From Loripinus fragilis (Eukaryota > Mollusca > Bivalvia > Lucinida > Lucinidae): 64,000 nucleotides of DNA. The position numbers and the translations under genes were made by a program. A model generated the notes under the pieces. It did no database searches. It worked only from the letters and a program-made list of their open reading frames with translations, and was not told the DNA's origin. Positions 24,300 through 34,736 of the stretch are shown here, piece by piece; the stretch's first letter is position 1, and every line of letters begins with the position of its first letter. The stretch is taken from assembly GCA_964019695.1 (NCBI GenBank), contig OZ026517.1, positions 54,367,672-54,431,671 of the forward strand, given 5' to 3'.

Positions 24300-24533
24300 G
24301 TAGATTAATTGTTAACGTCACCAATAAAATGACATCTTCATTTGTCTCTGAATAATAATGACTGGTTTAAGAAAATAAAAGTTACAAGAAAACTACAATA
24401 CTTTCAAAATTGACTCTGTACTTTTTTCATGAATGCAGCTTCATTGTTTTTGCAAAAGATCTCGAGCAACATGGATTTAAACGGAAACGTCACAAAGCGG
24501 CAAGTATTTATGTCCCATGTGGGTCTGGTTAAG

Positions 24534-24905
24534 GATAATCATCTGGCAAATATGGCGTGGTGGCTAAAATCTGCAGGTGCTTTGAATTTTGAGCTGTAAC
24601 AAGACCAATGTGCTCTTTTGCTCTGAATTTCAGAAATAATTATAAGAGTTACATAATATAGTTTATATTTTTGTTGCTGAGTGAAATAAAAACAAAAAAT
24701 AAATAAGTCAATTATTACCTTGAAGTTAGATAATTTTTGCCTACCGGCTCTCATAGTTATCTCCATGATCATAAATAAAAGTGTTTTACACAAACACGTA
24801 GCGTGATATGTAATCCAGCAAATCTAATAAATTTTATAAAATTTCCAAAATTTATTTCACAAAGTCACTTATCCTGCTTATTCGATAGCACCTAACACTC
24901 ATAAA
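24534..24905 (-). repeat. Copy 1 of a ~370-bp repeat with splice-like boundaries
   Basis: The reverse complement of this stretch matches 29228-29588 along its length. Conserved blocks on the minus strand include TAGGTGCTATCGAATAAGC, TGTGAAATAAATTTTGGAAA, ATGGAGATAACTATGAGAG, CTAACTTCAAG|GTAATA, CTTATAATTATTTCTGAAAT, CTTGTTACAG|CTCAAAATTC and TTTAGCCACCACGCCATA. The pair are inverted relative to each other, 4.7 kb apart. It may be a duplicated exon-intron-exon piece or an uncharacterised element. Confidence 0.65.
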
Positions 24906-26377
24906 ATAGCCGGCCAGGCGTAATGTACATGTATATCAACACCTGTGACCAGGGCTACCAATCCACTTTTTTCATAGGAAAATACAAAAGATTGCCTTTT
25001 TACTCCAGATAATATTTGCTTTGAGATACTTATGAGCAGAAATTCCCATTGTGAACAAGCAGAAGCCAATTTGCATAGGTTACATTGGGTTCTGTCTTAT
25101 TGGATGAAGTCATTGTAATTTCATGGTCACGAAAAGCTAGCATGACCTCTGCATGGAAGAAAATACATGTCATGAAATAGTGCGGTCACGTTGTAACTGA
25201 AAGAATGATAGTTTGAACCGGAGTATTTAACGCATGGTCCTCTCTCTGTCTACCCGACTGTTATAGCTTTCGTCGTATATTTTTGATTTTTTGCAGAATT
25301 GTGACTATTATTTTTTAATCATTTGCATCGATAGAATACAATAATCAAAGGTTACAGTCAACTAAACAAATAAGTTTGCACGATACGCGACAAACAGCGA
25401 AAAAAGCGTGTTGCTGCTTTTAAAAATATACATGCAAAGATTTGTCGCAGGGGCATGATTCTTTGCGTTCAGACTTGAGTTTTCGCGGGCTTCCCGCAAT
25501 CATGCACCCAAGAATAATAAAGAATAGAAGAATCATCACTACCAGATAATTAGGTACCAGATTTTTGATAACATTCCTTGCCCAAATAGATTCCTTAAAC
25601 CGAACGCTTACTGAGTTTAAATGACCAAAAACATAACAATGTACATCTATCTACAGCAACTATGAACCCCATACCCCCCCCCCCCCCCGCCCCCATATTT
25701 TTAAATTCTCACGTTACTTATTCTTCAATTCGTCGTATATGTTTTAACGGATATTTCTTGTTGTTACCTATTATAATCTCATTTTATAAGATGTTTCAAA
25801 AATCAGAGGGCCACCCACTTAGCTTCTCTCTCCTACCTTTAGATCGTCCGTGGCAAGATAAGTTTGTTGAAAGCCTGCTTAGGCCACGAAAAAAAAACAC
25901 TTTAATATGAATACATGATATACACTATACATATCACGGTTAAACGGGAAAGGGGGACATAGCTTTTAAGTTGCTGGATGACAATGAAGTAACACAATAA
26001 TCATGGTCAGTAACGAGCAAACCACCAAAATACAGCTAATCCCAATAGTGCAACACACTGAAAAATGTATGAGTAATTACTGCCATACACTGAAAACACT
26101 AGAGTAAAAAATGAGCTGATACTAGTTATCATTTAAGTTGTATTGATTTTTACAATGATTAGAACACAAAAGATAATTTGTTTTGTATTTAAGAAAATGA
26201 AAGTGATGTTTAATGAAAAAAAACGTGGCAGCTCAGCTGTCATCTCTTTTGATACCAACCTGAGACATTTTATAGAATATGCACTGCAGAATGGGGTCAG
26301 GGGCAAAGCCCTGGTTTAGAGCATTCACATGGCTTAAACTAGCTCCAAAGACACGCAATTATTTCATTGCCGTCTGA
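24906..26377. other. No gene seen
   Basis: AT-rich DNA. A C-run sits at about 25673-25688. GGGGCATGATT near 25450 and AATCATGCACCC near 25498 form a loose inverted pair. No coding evidence. Confidence 0.4.
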
Positions 26378-26404
26378 GTGTCATCTGCTGATAACCTTTG
26401 CAAA

Positions 26405-26461
26405 CAGATTGGACCCAGATCAGGTCCAACAATATGTTGGGCCCAATCTGGATCCAATCTG
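26405..26461. repeat. 57-bp near-perfect palindrome
   Basis: CAGATTGGACCCAGATCAGG at 26405-26424 pairs with its near complement at 26442-26461 (CCAATCTGGATCCAATCTG). The central part, TCCAACA against TGTTGGG, also pairs, leaving a tiny loop. It would extrude as a cruciform or form an RNA hairpin. Confidence 0.75.
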
Positions 26462-26826
26462 CTCGACAATCAGGTGAATCGTTTTGAAAAAGTTGATTTT
26501 GAAAATAACAACAAAACAACAACAAAAAACAACAACAGTAAAAACAGAAGACAGCAAAAAAAGTATCATAAAATTTCCAGTGGGGGTCAAAGAGTTAATA
26601 CTATTTAATAGTTTATTCTTCAGAAAATTGAAGTTAGTGGCTTAAGAAACTATACAGGTTGCGCCGAGTTGTTAGTCCGTGCATTTTTTTCCGTACACGT
26701 AGGCACTCCCTTGCCAGCTCACACTACCAATTTACTGTATTGGTGCGCAGGCTGATTTTGGACTAAGAACAAGCAGATTAATAGAAGCACACAACGCATC
26801 GTGACAGTGGTTGTATGGTGGAAATA
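26462..26826. other. No gene seen; A/C-rich simple sequence
   Basis: An AACAACAACAAA-type low-complexity run occupies 26505-26560. Nothing else is recognisable. Confidence 0.4.
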
Positions 26827-27079
26827 CAGGTCCATTAAAAAGTTATTTCACTACGCAATATTTCAAAAGTTTTTTCACATTTTTTAAATACATAAATGGT
26901 CTAAGTTTTACCATACATGAAATTAATTTATTATGCAATTTTGTTTCTATAAATCATATCAACGTATAATCAGACAATATTTGTATATGAATATTAGATA
27001 CATTCCAATGAAAACACAATAACATGCTTAATTACATTCCATTGAAAACGTAACTATATACCTGTACGCCTACATCATA

Positions 27080-27420
27080 AAGTCAGTATTCGTTGCACCT
27101 CCATTTGCTCAATAAGATCTGCAATTCTCCTTGACATTGAATTGTTAAGTTCTTCCAGGACGTTCGGTGCTACACTTTACCACACTCACATACTCGCTTC
27201 CACATCTCTACTTTAAAACACGGCAGTTGGTTACCAATATCTTTTTTCATTTTCTCCAAACGTTCTCTATGGAATTCATTTCTGGCAAATATCCTGGCCA
27301 TTTCAGAACGATAATTTCGTTACATTCTAGGCATGTTCTAGTTCTTTTAGAGTTATACCATGAGGCAAGATCATGCATAAAGAGATATCCATTCTGTGGG
27401 CACATAACGCTTTCACATTA
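27080..27420 (-). pseudogene. Tc1-like transposase 3' fragment (left arm)
   Basis: The minus strand reads YLFMHDLASWYNSK (27393 downward), then a WPGYLPEMNSIENVW block near 27300-27255, followed by frame breaks and a tail matching the right arm. This is the inverted partner of 27640-27976. The sequence upstream of the HD block is absent, so this copy is shorter than its partner. Confidence 0.7.
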
Positions 27421-27439
27421 GTCTGTATTTCACAGTCAT

Positions 27440-27976
27440 AACAATCGACGCCATTTTCGTGTTTGCCGCAAACAGAAAGTAAAATATCAAGCTAAATTAA
27501 TTCAGACTACTGTAAAATTGCCAGCAAGTGTGCAAATCTGGGGAGTCATTAGCAACAGAGGCCAGTATCTTCAGAAAAATGTGAATGGTAACATGGATAG
27601 TGCAAAATACCAGAGTGATATTATTCATGATAATGAAATGACATGTGAATGCGTTATGTTCATACAGAAGGGATATTTATTTATACATGATCTCGCGCCA
27701 TGCCATAACTCAAAAAGTACTAGATCTAGACTGTAAAGGAATACGCCATCTGGAATGACCAGGGAATTCGCCGGACATGAATCTCTTAGAAAACGTTTGG
27801 AATATAATGAAGATAGAGATTGGTAAACAAATGCCAAGTAAACTAGAAAAGATGTGGAAGTGAGTATGTTAGGCATGGTATAGTGTAGCACTAAACGTCC
27901 TGGAAGAACTTTACAATTCATTGCCAAGGAGAATTGCAGATCTAATTGAAGCAAACGGAGATGCAACGAAATACTG
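27440..27976 (+). pseudogene. Tc1-like transposase C-terminal part (right arm)
   Basis: Reads RRHFRVCRKQK, then VQIWGVISNRG, then GYLFIHDLAPCHNSKS. After a stop at 27734 and frame changes it gives a WPGNSPDMN-like block near 27755-27785, then VWNIMK, and ends near 27976 (TKY-stop). This matches the DDE domain order of Tc1 transposases (WG.IS; HD.APCH; EWP..SPD.N.IENVW). The DNA-binding N-terminus is missing. No intact catalytic triad can be made in one frame. Confidence 0.7.
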
Positions 27977-28235
27977 ACTTTATGGTGTAGGCGTACAATG
28001 TTGTTGTGTTTTCATTGGAATGTATTTAAAGTAATGTTGTGTTTTTCATTGAAATGAATCTGAAATGTATATACAACTATTGTCTGATTATACGTTGATA
28101 TGATTATAGAAACAAAATGGCATGAGAATTTAATTACATGCATGGTAAAACATAGACCATTAATGTATAATAAAAATGTGAAAAAACTTTTGAAATATTG
28201 CGCAGTGAAATAACTTTTGTAATGGACCTGTATAT

Positions 28236-28315
28236 GTCGTGTGGCAGGTATTGTTTTGTGATCTGTGATTGTGGTATTTACTGGTCATCCTCACTTGCAT
28301 TCTGATAAGACTGTG
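28236..28315 (+). repeat. Family B fragment
   Basis: GTGATCTGTGATTGTGGTAT followed by TTACTGGTCATCCTCACTT matches the minus-strand sequence at 31690-31745, so this is an opposite-orientation copy. Confidence 0.5.
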
Positions 28316-28390
28316 TGAGGATGTACAGGTAATTCAAATGTACAGGTAAGTCAAATCACATTGAGCAACCTCTAAATAATAATGTGATTC

Positions 28391-28705
28391 ATGCGCGGAT
28401 CCAGGGATTATTGCCAGGGGGTCCAGGTCAAACTGCCAGAAAACAGCTCTGACAACGTTGTTTTTTTTTTGTTTTGTTTTTTTTAGTCCTCAACTTATTT
28501 AACAGTTTTACAGAGGGCGTCCAATGGTTATTTCAAAGAAAACTATTATTTTCTAAGGTTTCAGAGGGGGTCCAACTTTTTCAAGAGGAGGTCCAACTTT
28601 TTTCAGGGGGGTCCAAATGCTAATTTCTATAGGACCCCATATAACTTGTGATTTTCCAGGGGCGGGTCCGGACACCCCATCCCCCTCTGGGTCCAACATG
28701 CGATT
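28391..28705. repeat. G-rich GGATCC-ended repeat, second copy
   Basis: Begins CATGCGCGGATCCAGG and ends CCCTCTGGGTCCAACATGCG. Several GGGGGTCCAA / AGGAGGTCCAA units lie inside (28560-28620). It is the same class as 22615-22850, with long G-tracts on the plus strand. Confidence 0.55.
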
Positions 28706-29227
28706 TCACTACTTATTTTTCTTATTTCAAAAGAAAACATTAGCTGTGGCTTCCCAAAAATCCCTCTCAAGAAGACGATTCATTTGAGCACCAAAACAAA
28801 CGTTTGGACTTATAGATAAGAAAATATTCACAGTTCTACGCTGAAAAATGCCGATCTGGACCTATGTTATGTAATGTGACAGGGCCTCAAGCCACAGCCA
28901 CATGGCTGGATTTTAGCCAGCACTATAAAAGCACTGTAAAACGCACAAGTCATATATGAGCCAGCACATGAGATTATGGAACCTATCGCATTATCGAGCA
29001 ACGAAAGCTCAGCCAAGCCTGTGCATCTCAATCAAAATGCTATGATAAAGATAGAGACACAAGAGAATACGATGATACATGCACGATTCGAGACCCGCTT
29101 AGCCCTCACGCGGTTTTGTATTTTTGTATTGCCTTATGAAGTAGAAAGATTAGTAGACGTGTGTGTGTGTAAACTTACCTGAATAACCGACATGTATATT
29201 ATTGTTAATGGCTATCGTATGAGGATT

Positions 29228-29588
29228 AGGTGCTATTGAATCAGCAAGAATAGTGACATTGTGAAATGAATTTTGGAAATTTTATATTCCGTATTTGCTA
29301 GATCACATATTACACTACATGTTCGTGCAAAAAGCTTAAGTTTATTATGGAGATAAATGGGATAGTGGATAGACAAAAAATGGCTAACTTCAAGGTAATA
29401 TTTGACTTATTTATGTTTTGCTTTTATTTCATTCGGTAACAAAAATATAAATTATGTTATGCAACTCTTATGATTATTTCTGAAATTCGGAGCAAAAGAG
29501 CACATAAGTCTTGTTACAGCTCAAAATTCAAAACACCCGCAGAGTTTAGCCACCACGCCATATTGGCCAAATGAATATCCTTAAGGTT
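29228..29588 (+). repeat. Copy 2 of the ~370-bp repeat, inverted relative to 24534-24905
   Basis: Plus-strand match to the reverse complement of 24534-24905. It preserves ATGGAGATAAATGG, CTAACTTCAAG|GTAATA near 29381, CTTGTTACAG|CTCAAAATTC near 29511 and TTTAGCCACCACGCCATA near 29545. In the SKFK..A.FSHHAI.A. frame the two copies differ mostly by conservative changes and share a terminal TGA. This may reflect past coding or simply recent duplication. Confidence 0.65.
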
Positions 29589-29599
29589 TGGAGGTCATA

Positions 29600-29850
29600 A
29601 CCTTATTGCTAGGGTCACAGTGGGACCGCAGGTGGAGTACTGTCATTTTTTATTACCGCGTATGCTTGGACCCAGCAACTTACCCCAAACTAATATCAGA
29701 CACATCCTCTCTAAAACCTTCAATGCTCGTGTACACAAATCATGGTTGTAGATGAAGACTCAGACCAACAGTTAGACCTGCATCCTCTCTGGATACGTCA
29801 GTACAGGCGTTTAAAGCAGCTTTTTTGTGCATGTGCGATATGTACTATTA
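29600..29850 (+). pseudogene. Possible CR1/L2-like RT C-terminal scrap
   Basis: Short frames with breaks resemble the end of CR1/L2-type RT proteins, for example SLDTSVQAFKAAF near 29785-29830, like the S.LDTFK..L ending. No catalytic motif is present. Tentative. Confidence 0.25.
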
Positions 29851-30082
29851 ATAGCGTGTGCTAGTTTAACCCATTTAACGGTTGAAAATGTACTTAAATA
29901 GGCTTGCTAAACTCATCTTAATTTTAGAGCATTACCAAATGAAAATCTTGAAAAATGGAAACATTGTAAAATGTGTTTGTCACCATGTTTAAAATTTGAA
30001 CCGGTTGCTGGAGTGTTATTAAATATGTAGACCTCTGTAAGCTTACACACTAAGTGCTCAAGAACACATGCCAACAAGCAAC

Positions 30083-30188
30083 CCAGCAGGCACACAACAT
30101 TTACTCAACATACATTCAACGTTCATTCAACGCCTTGTCATTGAATCAACGTGAATCTATGTTGAGTCAACGTTGTGTGCCTGCTTGG
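30083..30188. mobile_element. Short hairpin MITE, AGCAGGCACACAAC ends
   Basis: CCCAGCAGGCACACAAC on the left pairs with GTTGTGTGCCTGCTTGG on the right. The interior is made of ATTCAACGTT-like repeats in both orientations. A 106-bp fold-back without coding capacity. Confidence 0.7.
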
Positions 30189-30326
30189 AAGATACATGAT
30201 TGTACATAAGGCTATAAAGCACAACACACCATGAATTAAAAACAAAACGTCTTACAATGGAAGCAGCAAAATACTCAATAAATAAATAAATAAAATAATG
30301 AACGATTATAAAAGTAAAGATTAGAA

Positions 30327-31062
30327 CAATCGCTTTGGGTCGTACTATATACCGCAAGGTGCACAAGGCAGCACAGGGTATCGCAAGGTAGATAGTAATA
30401 CTGCAAGGTTGGGTGTTTTGGTACCGCCAGTTTGGTAAAAATGCAAAGATGCATATAAGGCAAGATACAGGGGAATCTAGAGGGGGAATATAAATGATGA
30501 CAACCTGTAATAAAATATAACATTTCTAAAATAATGCATAGATATTAAGGTAAATAATGTACATTTCAATTACATGAAAATAATAATCCATCGATGAATG
30601 CAGTCCTGATAATAAAACTTCAAAATAATATGGAAAGCCGAATCCTTGGGAAATAAAGAGCATTTACAATAACAAAAAAACCCAGCAGACTCGGTTTTAT
30701 TAAGTCTGTTCATGAGAAACAAGCTTTCTCGGTTGGCCCAAGTTGATGTTAATTGGCACACAGACATCATGAATCTATTACTGACACAAAGGACAGTACA
30801 CTATTATACAGTTTGTAGAGCACTCTTTGTCACTTTTAACGCATGAACAACACACTTTCTTGTCTTAAATGCCTCAATTGAAGCATATCTCTTTAGTTTC
30901 ACCATGTTTCAGTTAATGCACTCAGTGGCAAGTGATTCGAAGTATAATCTACCAACCTTGTGGTACCAAATAAGCAACCTTGTGCTACCTTGCGGTTCCT
31001 TGTGCCACCTTGCGGTAACTTGTGCACCTTGCGGTGTTTAGTACGACCGATCGCTTCCGATT
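30327..31062. mobile_element. Inverted-repeat element with CCGCAAGGT/GCACAAGG subterminal repeats
   Basis: Left arm: AATCGCTTTGGGTCGTACTA, TATACCGCAAGGTGCACAAGG and further GCAAGGT units to 30410. Right arm: the complement in reverse, with CCTTGTGGTACC, CCTTGTGCTACCTTGCGGT and TAGTACGACCGATCGCTTCC to 31062. The stacked GCAAGGT / GCACAAGG motifs resemble transposase-binding subterminal repeats. About 500 bases between the arms have no coding signal. Confidence 0.6.
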
Positions 31063-31650
31063 TTACCATTTTAGTTAAAACACATGTACATAGTTAAGCT
31101 CGCGTGGATGCTTACTAATATGCTTAATGTATTTAAAAAAAGTCCACGTGTCACGAATACTACTGTGTTTACACTAAGTATCCGGAAGGAAAGGCCTGAG
31201 TAAATGGAGTAAACCTGGATTGAGCAGTCTGCTTGGGAGTCACACTTCTTACAATTCCATCACTAGATTTTATACACCTTGGCAAGTTGTTAAGTAGACT
31301 CCAGCAATATAAAGCAAATATCATCTTGACACATAAACATATATTATGGATTTTCAGCATGTTCATATCAAATTGCTGAGTTTCACAAACAAGATAACGA
31401 CGAGTTTGTAATTGTGCATTTTCATTTTGTCTGGATGGTGGTGTCTAATTGGGTTTGCATTTGATAACTTAATTGCTTTTAATGAAAATTAGAACCAACT
31501 AAAAGAAACTTGAACCTAATAGTAGTATTCCTTGCACATATGCAAAACTGTAAGTGATACTTCTGTATATATGGGGTGAGAGCTAGGGACTAATTGATTT
31601 CCCCAATTGCAGGTACTGGTGAATAATTGTCAGTGTTGACGTTCCATCAG
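31063..31650. other. No gene seen
   Basis: AT-rich sequence. Only short open frames and no repeat partner recognised. Confidence 0.4.
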
Positions 31651-31654
31651 TAAA

Positions 31655-31960
31655 CATTCCGAATTCCAAGTGACCGACCGAGTCCAATTATAAATAGTAA
31701 GTGAGTATGATCAGGAAATACCACAATCACAAACCGCAGACAACCCCATGGCACCGCGAGGAAGAGCCACTCAACCATGATGAGACACCAGGAAGACAAA
31801 TTAAGCGATGCAACCAGCTGTCTCTTACCCATCAAGATGATTGCAATACTAGAATGGACATAAAGTAACGTACAACAAAACATATAACAATTACAGACTC
31901 CCACAATGGGAGTAACAATAAACAAAAATCAACAGAAGGACTAGTTTTAATATAAAAATT
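31655..31960 (-). repeat. Family B interspersed repeat
   Basis: On the minus strand: GTGGCTCTTCCTCGCGGTGCC, then GGTTTGTGATTGTGGTATTT, then CCTGATCATACTCACTTACTA. Pieces of the same order occur at 61565-61672 and 63270-63430 (plus), 60598-60640 and 61965-62020 (minus) and 28236 (plus). The open frame here belongs to the repeat. Confidence 0.55.
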
Positions 31961-32453
31961 GGTGAGCTTTAAAAGTGACCACTTTGAAGTTTTGACGAGT
32001 GTAGTAACTTATTGAGCTTAGTCACATCGTCGATATTATAAAAATTGTAAAGTATTTTCATAGTTTTTTTTATGCCAGTGATGAAACGTTTGCTAGTTTT
32101 TGTAGTAAGTTTGAACTTTTTGGTGATTTTTTTAACAAGAAACTATTGGGAACTGTCCAGCTAGTGGACTCTTATCTGTAATGTGCTGAAATGATCAGAA
32201 AATGATGTAATTTGGTTGAAATTCAAAAAGCTTGGATGAGCTTGAGCTGGAGAATGATGGTGTGGTTTGGTAAACTATGATAAAAAGGAAGCGGGGCAAA
32301 CGGTCTGCAGGTGGAACATTTTTTTCTAGGCATTCGAAAGAGACAAATGGAAATGCAATGCATGATGAGTTCAGAAAAAAGTAAACAGGTGACCGCCTGG
32401 TATCCTTATTTGAAGTTATGACTAGTTTTGGTTCAATACAAGCTTGAAGACGA

Positions 32454-32950
32454 TGTGCATTCATGCTTAGCCTTAATAAAGACTCTGATAGACGATTAAA
32501 ATTACTAGAATATAAAATCATAGACATGGAAGCGCGCAGTCGCATGCACAAATTAATGTTTCGAGGTCACTCAGAGGTCGTGGGTGATAATGAGGCAATG
32601 ATAACCTCTTTTCTTCGAAGTCTCAACATCAAGGGGGTTGAGATACAGAGGGCCCATCAAATAGGGAATCCAATTGACCACAGATCTGACCCGTACATAC
32701 TCAATGGACACACAGAGCCTTGCTAATGCCTATTAACTTTGCGATAGCAACATTCACATTAATATAGAGTATCAAACAGAGATAACAAGTGTGCGTTCCA
32801 AGCTGTGGTCAGAATACAAAATTGCGAAATCCAAGAGGTACGACCAAACTGTGTATATTGGATATCTCGCGAAACTGGTTGTTGGAGGGAGACTCTTTAA
32901 TGATTTATTCCATGCTTGGAAATCGATAATGAAAGGGGTAGAGTAGGTGC
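32454..32950 (+). pseudogene. L1/Tx1-like ORF1 protein relic
   Basis: The plus-strand frame reads LEYKIIDMEARSRMHKLMF, like the end of the coiled coil and start of the RNA-binding domain of L1-like ORF1 proteins (LE..L..LE..SRR.NL.F). GVEIQRAHQIG follows, matching the I.RAHR.G motif. After stops near 32724 and a frame change, VRSKLWSEYKIAKS, AKLVVGGRLFNDLFHAWKS and MKG match the C-terminal domain. ORF1 trimers bind element RNA. The copy has no intact frame and no ORF2 neighbour, so it is a fragment. Confidence 0.7.
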
Positions 32951-32989
32951 AGGCTCCGCTAATACAAATATTATGCAAGAAAATAGTAG

Positions 32990-33570
32990 AGTAAGACAAA
33001 AACAAAGTAAGAAAGAAGGTTAAGATCAGGAATCGATACAATTTAATACCACACCCAACCCAGGACACCATATAGAAAAGTAACAAAAACACAAGAAAAT
33101 ATCACATAAAAGAGAGCCAAGAGGTCAGCCCTTTCCCAGCAGGCGATCTCAAGGCTGCAAGGAACAGGCAAGACAAAGACAGGATGACAGACAAACACGA
33201 AACACAAATAACAAAAAGATATAAAAAAAAAGCACAGCCTTAGAACGGTCAGTAAGAAAATTACTGGAGGGCTTAAGCGTTTTTGACGGTACTAACCTTA
33301 CCTTTATTTCTGATGTAGATCATGACAAATAGATGTTTGGTTTGCATGAAAGATCCCTAAATTATCCATGCATCATCTCCTAGTACAACAAATCAAGATA
33401 TAAAAGTAGATTAAACAGAGATAAGGACAACTGAATACCAGAGTAAAAGAAATCCAACAGTTAAAACTAAAGACACAACATCTCTTGTCTATAGATAAGT
33501 CTTTGTCCTAGAGTCTGATGACCCGCCAGTGTGCAATTAAAGAGGAAAGCAAGGTTGTTAACCATGATTG
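32990..33570 (-). repeat. Family A repeat, long copy
   Basis: Read on the minus strand, the order is: TATAGATGAGA-like stretch, CTAGGAGATGATGCATGG, CATGATCTACATCAG, AAGCCCTCCAGTAA, ACTGACCGTTCTAAGGC, GGGAAAGGGCTGACCTCTTGG, GGTGTGGTATT, TCGATTCCTGATC. It matches 50880-51540 almost throughout and is one of the two longest copies. No tRNA-like boxes or long coding frame were found in the family. Confidence 0.7.
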
Positions 33571-33667
33571 GGTTGACCATGTTTCAATACATTAACGTTA
33601 TAAACAATCTTCTTATAATGAGAACTTGTTTTTATTAACTGCTTTAAATGTTTTGCTTAACTTGATT

Positions 33668-33851
33668 CTTTACGTCCAAGTCAACAATTTTGTAGTTATG
33701 TCCGGTTGGGTTTTCATGGGTTGAACTAGTACTCAGCAAGGGCTAATTGGTCTTGATTAAGGATACAATGCAAAAACCCTGGTGAGGCTTGAATCCGCAA
33801 CCCCTTAGTCTCGAGGTAAGCACTCTACCACTGAGCCACTGTGCTCCCTAA
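33668..33851 (-). repeat. tRNA-derived SINE, diverged copy
   Basis: The minus-strand head reads GGGAGCACAGTGGCTCAGTGG, then TAGAGTGCTTACCTCGAGAC, then GGATTCAAGCC. These are A-box and B-box with tRNA spacing. The body shares TGGGTTGAACTAGTACT and TTTACGTCCAAGTCAACAA with the better copy at 35530-35726. Confidence 0.75.
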
Positions 33852-34465
33852 CTGCAAATATAGAAAACATCTAATCTATTCCACAATCTATTCTACAGTA
33901 ACAGAACCCCCTAAAATGAGGCAAACCCACTATTTTGTCGGCATTACAACCACATTTACGCCTATCATAGTATAAATTGTTAAACTTTCAACAAAAGTGT
34001 CTTTGGTTACGAATGTGTGTCACAGCGCAATTCGGATCGAGATCATAAACTAGCCTTAAATCGTGAATTCTTGAATTTTTTGGCATGGACACTCGGTTAC
34101 AAATCCAAATGCCTATGTGATCTTTCGATACAATTACGGACTTAAATTTTAATTAGCGTTTCTGACACCCCAAACAATACACCAACTCGACAGAAATACA
34201 ACTATATCCCACTCAGTAAAATATATGGGATACATCTTGCTTTTGTCACAAACTGCTAAATTTTATTATCTCAGTACAGTTATTGCAGTCCCCGTTGCAG
34301 CCAGTGCATGACCAGGCCGACCAAAGGAACTGCCAACAATAGCAAATCTCAGATCAGTTTGGGTACCTTCTCTGTAATATTTGTGTCTCCACCGTGCATT
34401 TAACGGATTTCCAAGTCTATATTATTTCTAGGCTTATCTAAGTCTTTTATATGGGAGCACATGTC
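33852..34465. other. No gene seen
   Basis: AT-rich sequence without recognisable features. Confidence 0.4.
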
Positions 34466-34690
34466 ATTTTGTTGTTTTGTTATGCACTAACTCAAATACG
34501 TTTGCACATGCATTAAGGTCCCTTTCGCATGATCATGGCTTCATTTTGAAATGCTGACGCAGACAGAATTCGATCATTTTGTTCGTTTTGTCTTAATTGC
34601 CTCAAAGTGCATTTGCACATGCAATAAGTGCTCTTTTCGCACGGACTGGGTTTCATATAATGCTTACATGGACTGAATCAGATCAAACAG
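34466..34690. repeat. ~107-bp tandem duplication
   Basis: Two diverged units start CATTTTGTTGTTTTGT (34467) and CATTTTGTTCGTTTTGT (34575). Both run through TTTGCACATGCA(T/A)TAAG, CTTTTCGCA and a GAC(A/T)GAAT end. Confidence 0.6.
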
Positions 34691-34697
34691 TCTTGAT

Positions 34698-34736
34698 CTA
34701 GTCAGTGGCATATATTATATACGTCACTGGTCTAGT
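34698..34736. repeat. Short AT-centred palindrome
   Basis: CTAGTCAGTGGC(A)TATA... pairs with ...TACGTCACTGGTCTAG around a TATATTATATA centre. Confidence 0.5.

Larger units (their letters stand above)
26827..28230. mobile_element. Fold-back Tc1/mariner element, two inverted transposase 3' halves
   Basis: The element is flanked by TA (26825-26826 and 28231-28232), the Tc1/mariner target. The ends CAGGTCCATTA...and ...TAATGGACCTG extend into inverted arms about 600 bases long. Unlike a normal Tc1 copy, both arms contain the transposase C-terminal half. On the minus strand (about 27420-27080) are FMHDLASWYNSK and WPGYLPEMNSIENVW. On the plus strand (about 27640-27970) are FIHDLAPCHNSK and LEWPG/NSPDMNLLENVW-like text with frame breaks. 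The central 220 bases belong to the plus-strand copy and read SVQIWGVIS near 27530, the block before the second catalytic Asp. Both transposase copies are dead. Confidence 0.85.

Noticed and set aside
33785..33851. tRNA gene
   Set aside because: A- and B-boxes are good, but the acceptor stem does not pair and a SINE body follows; likewise at 35650-35726.
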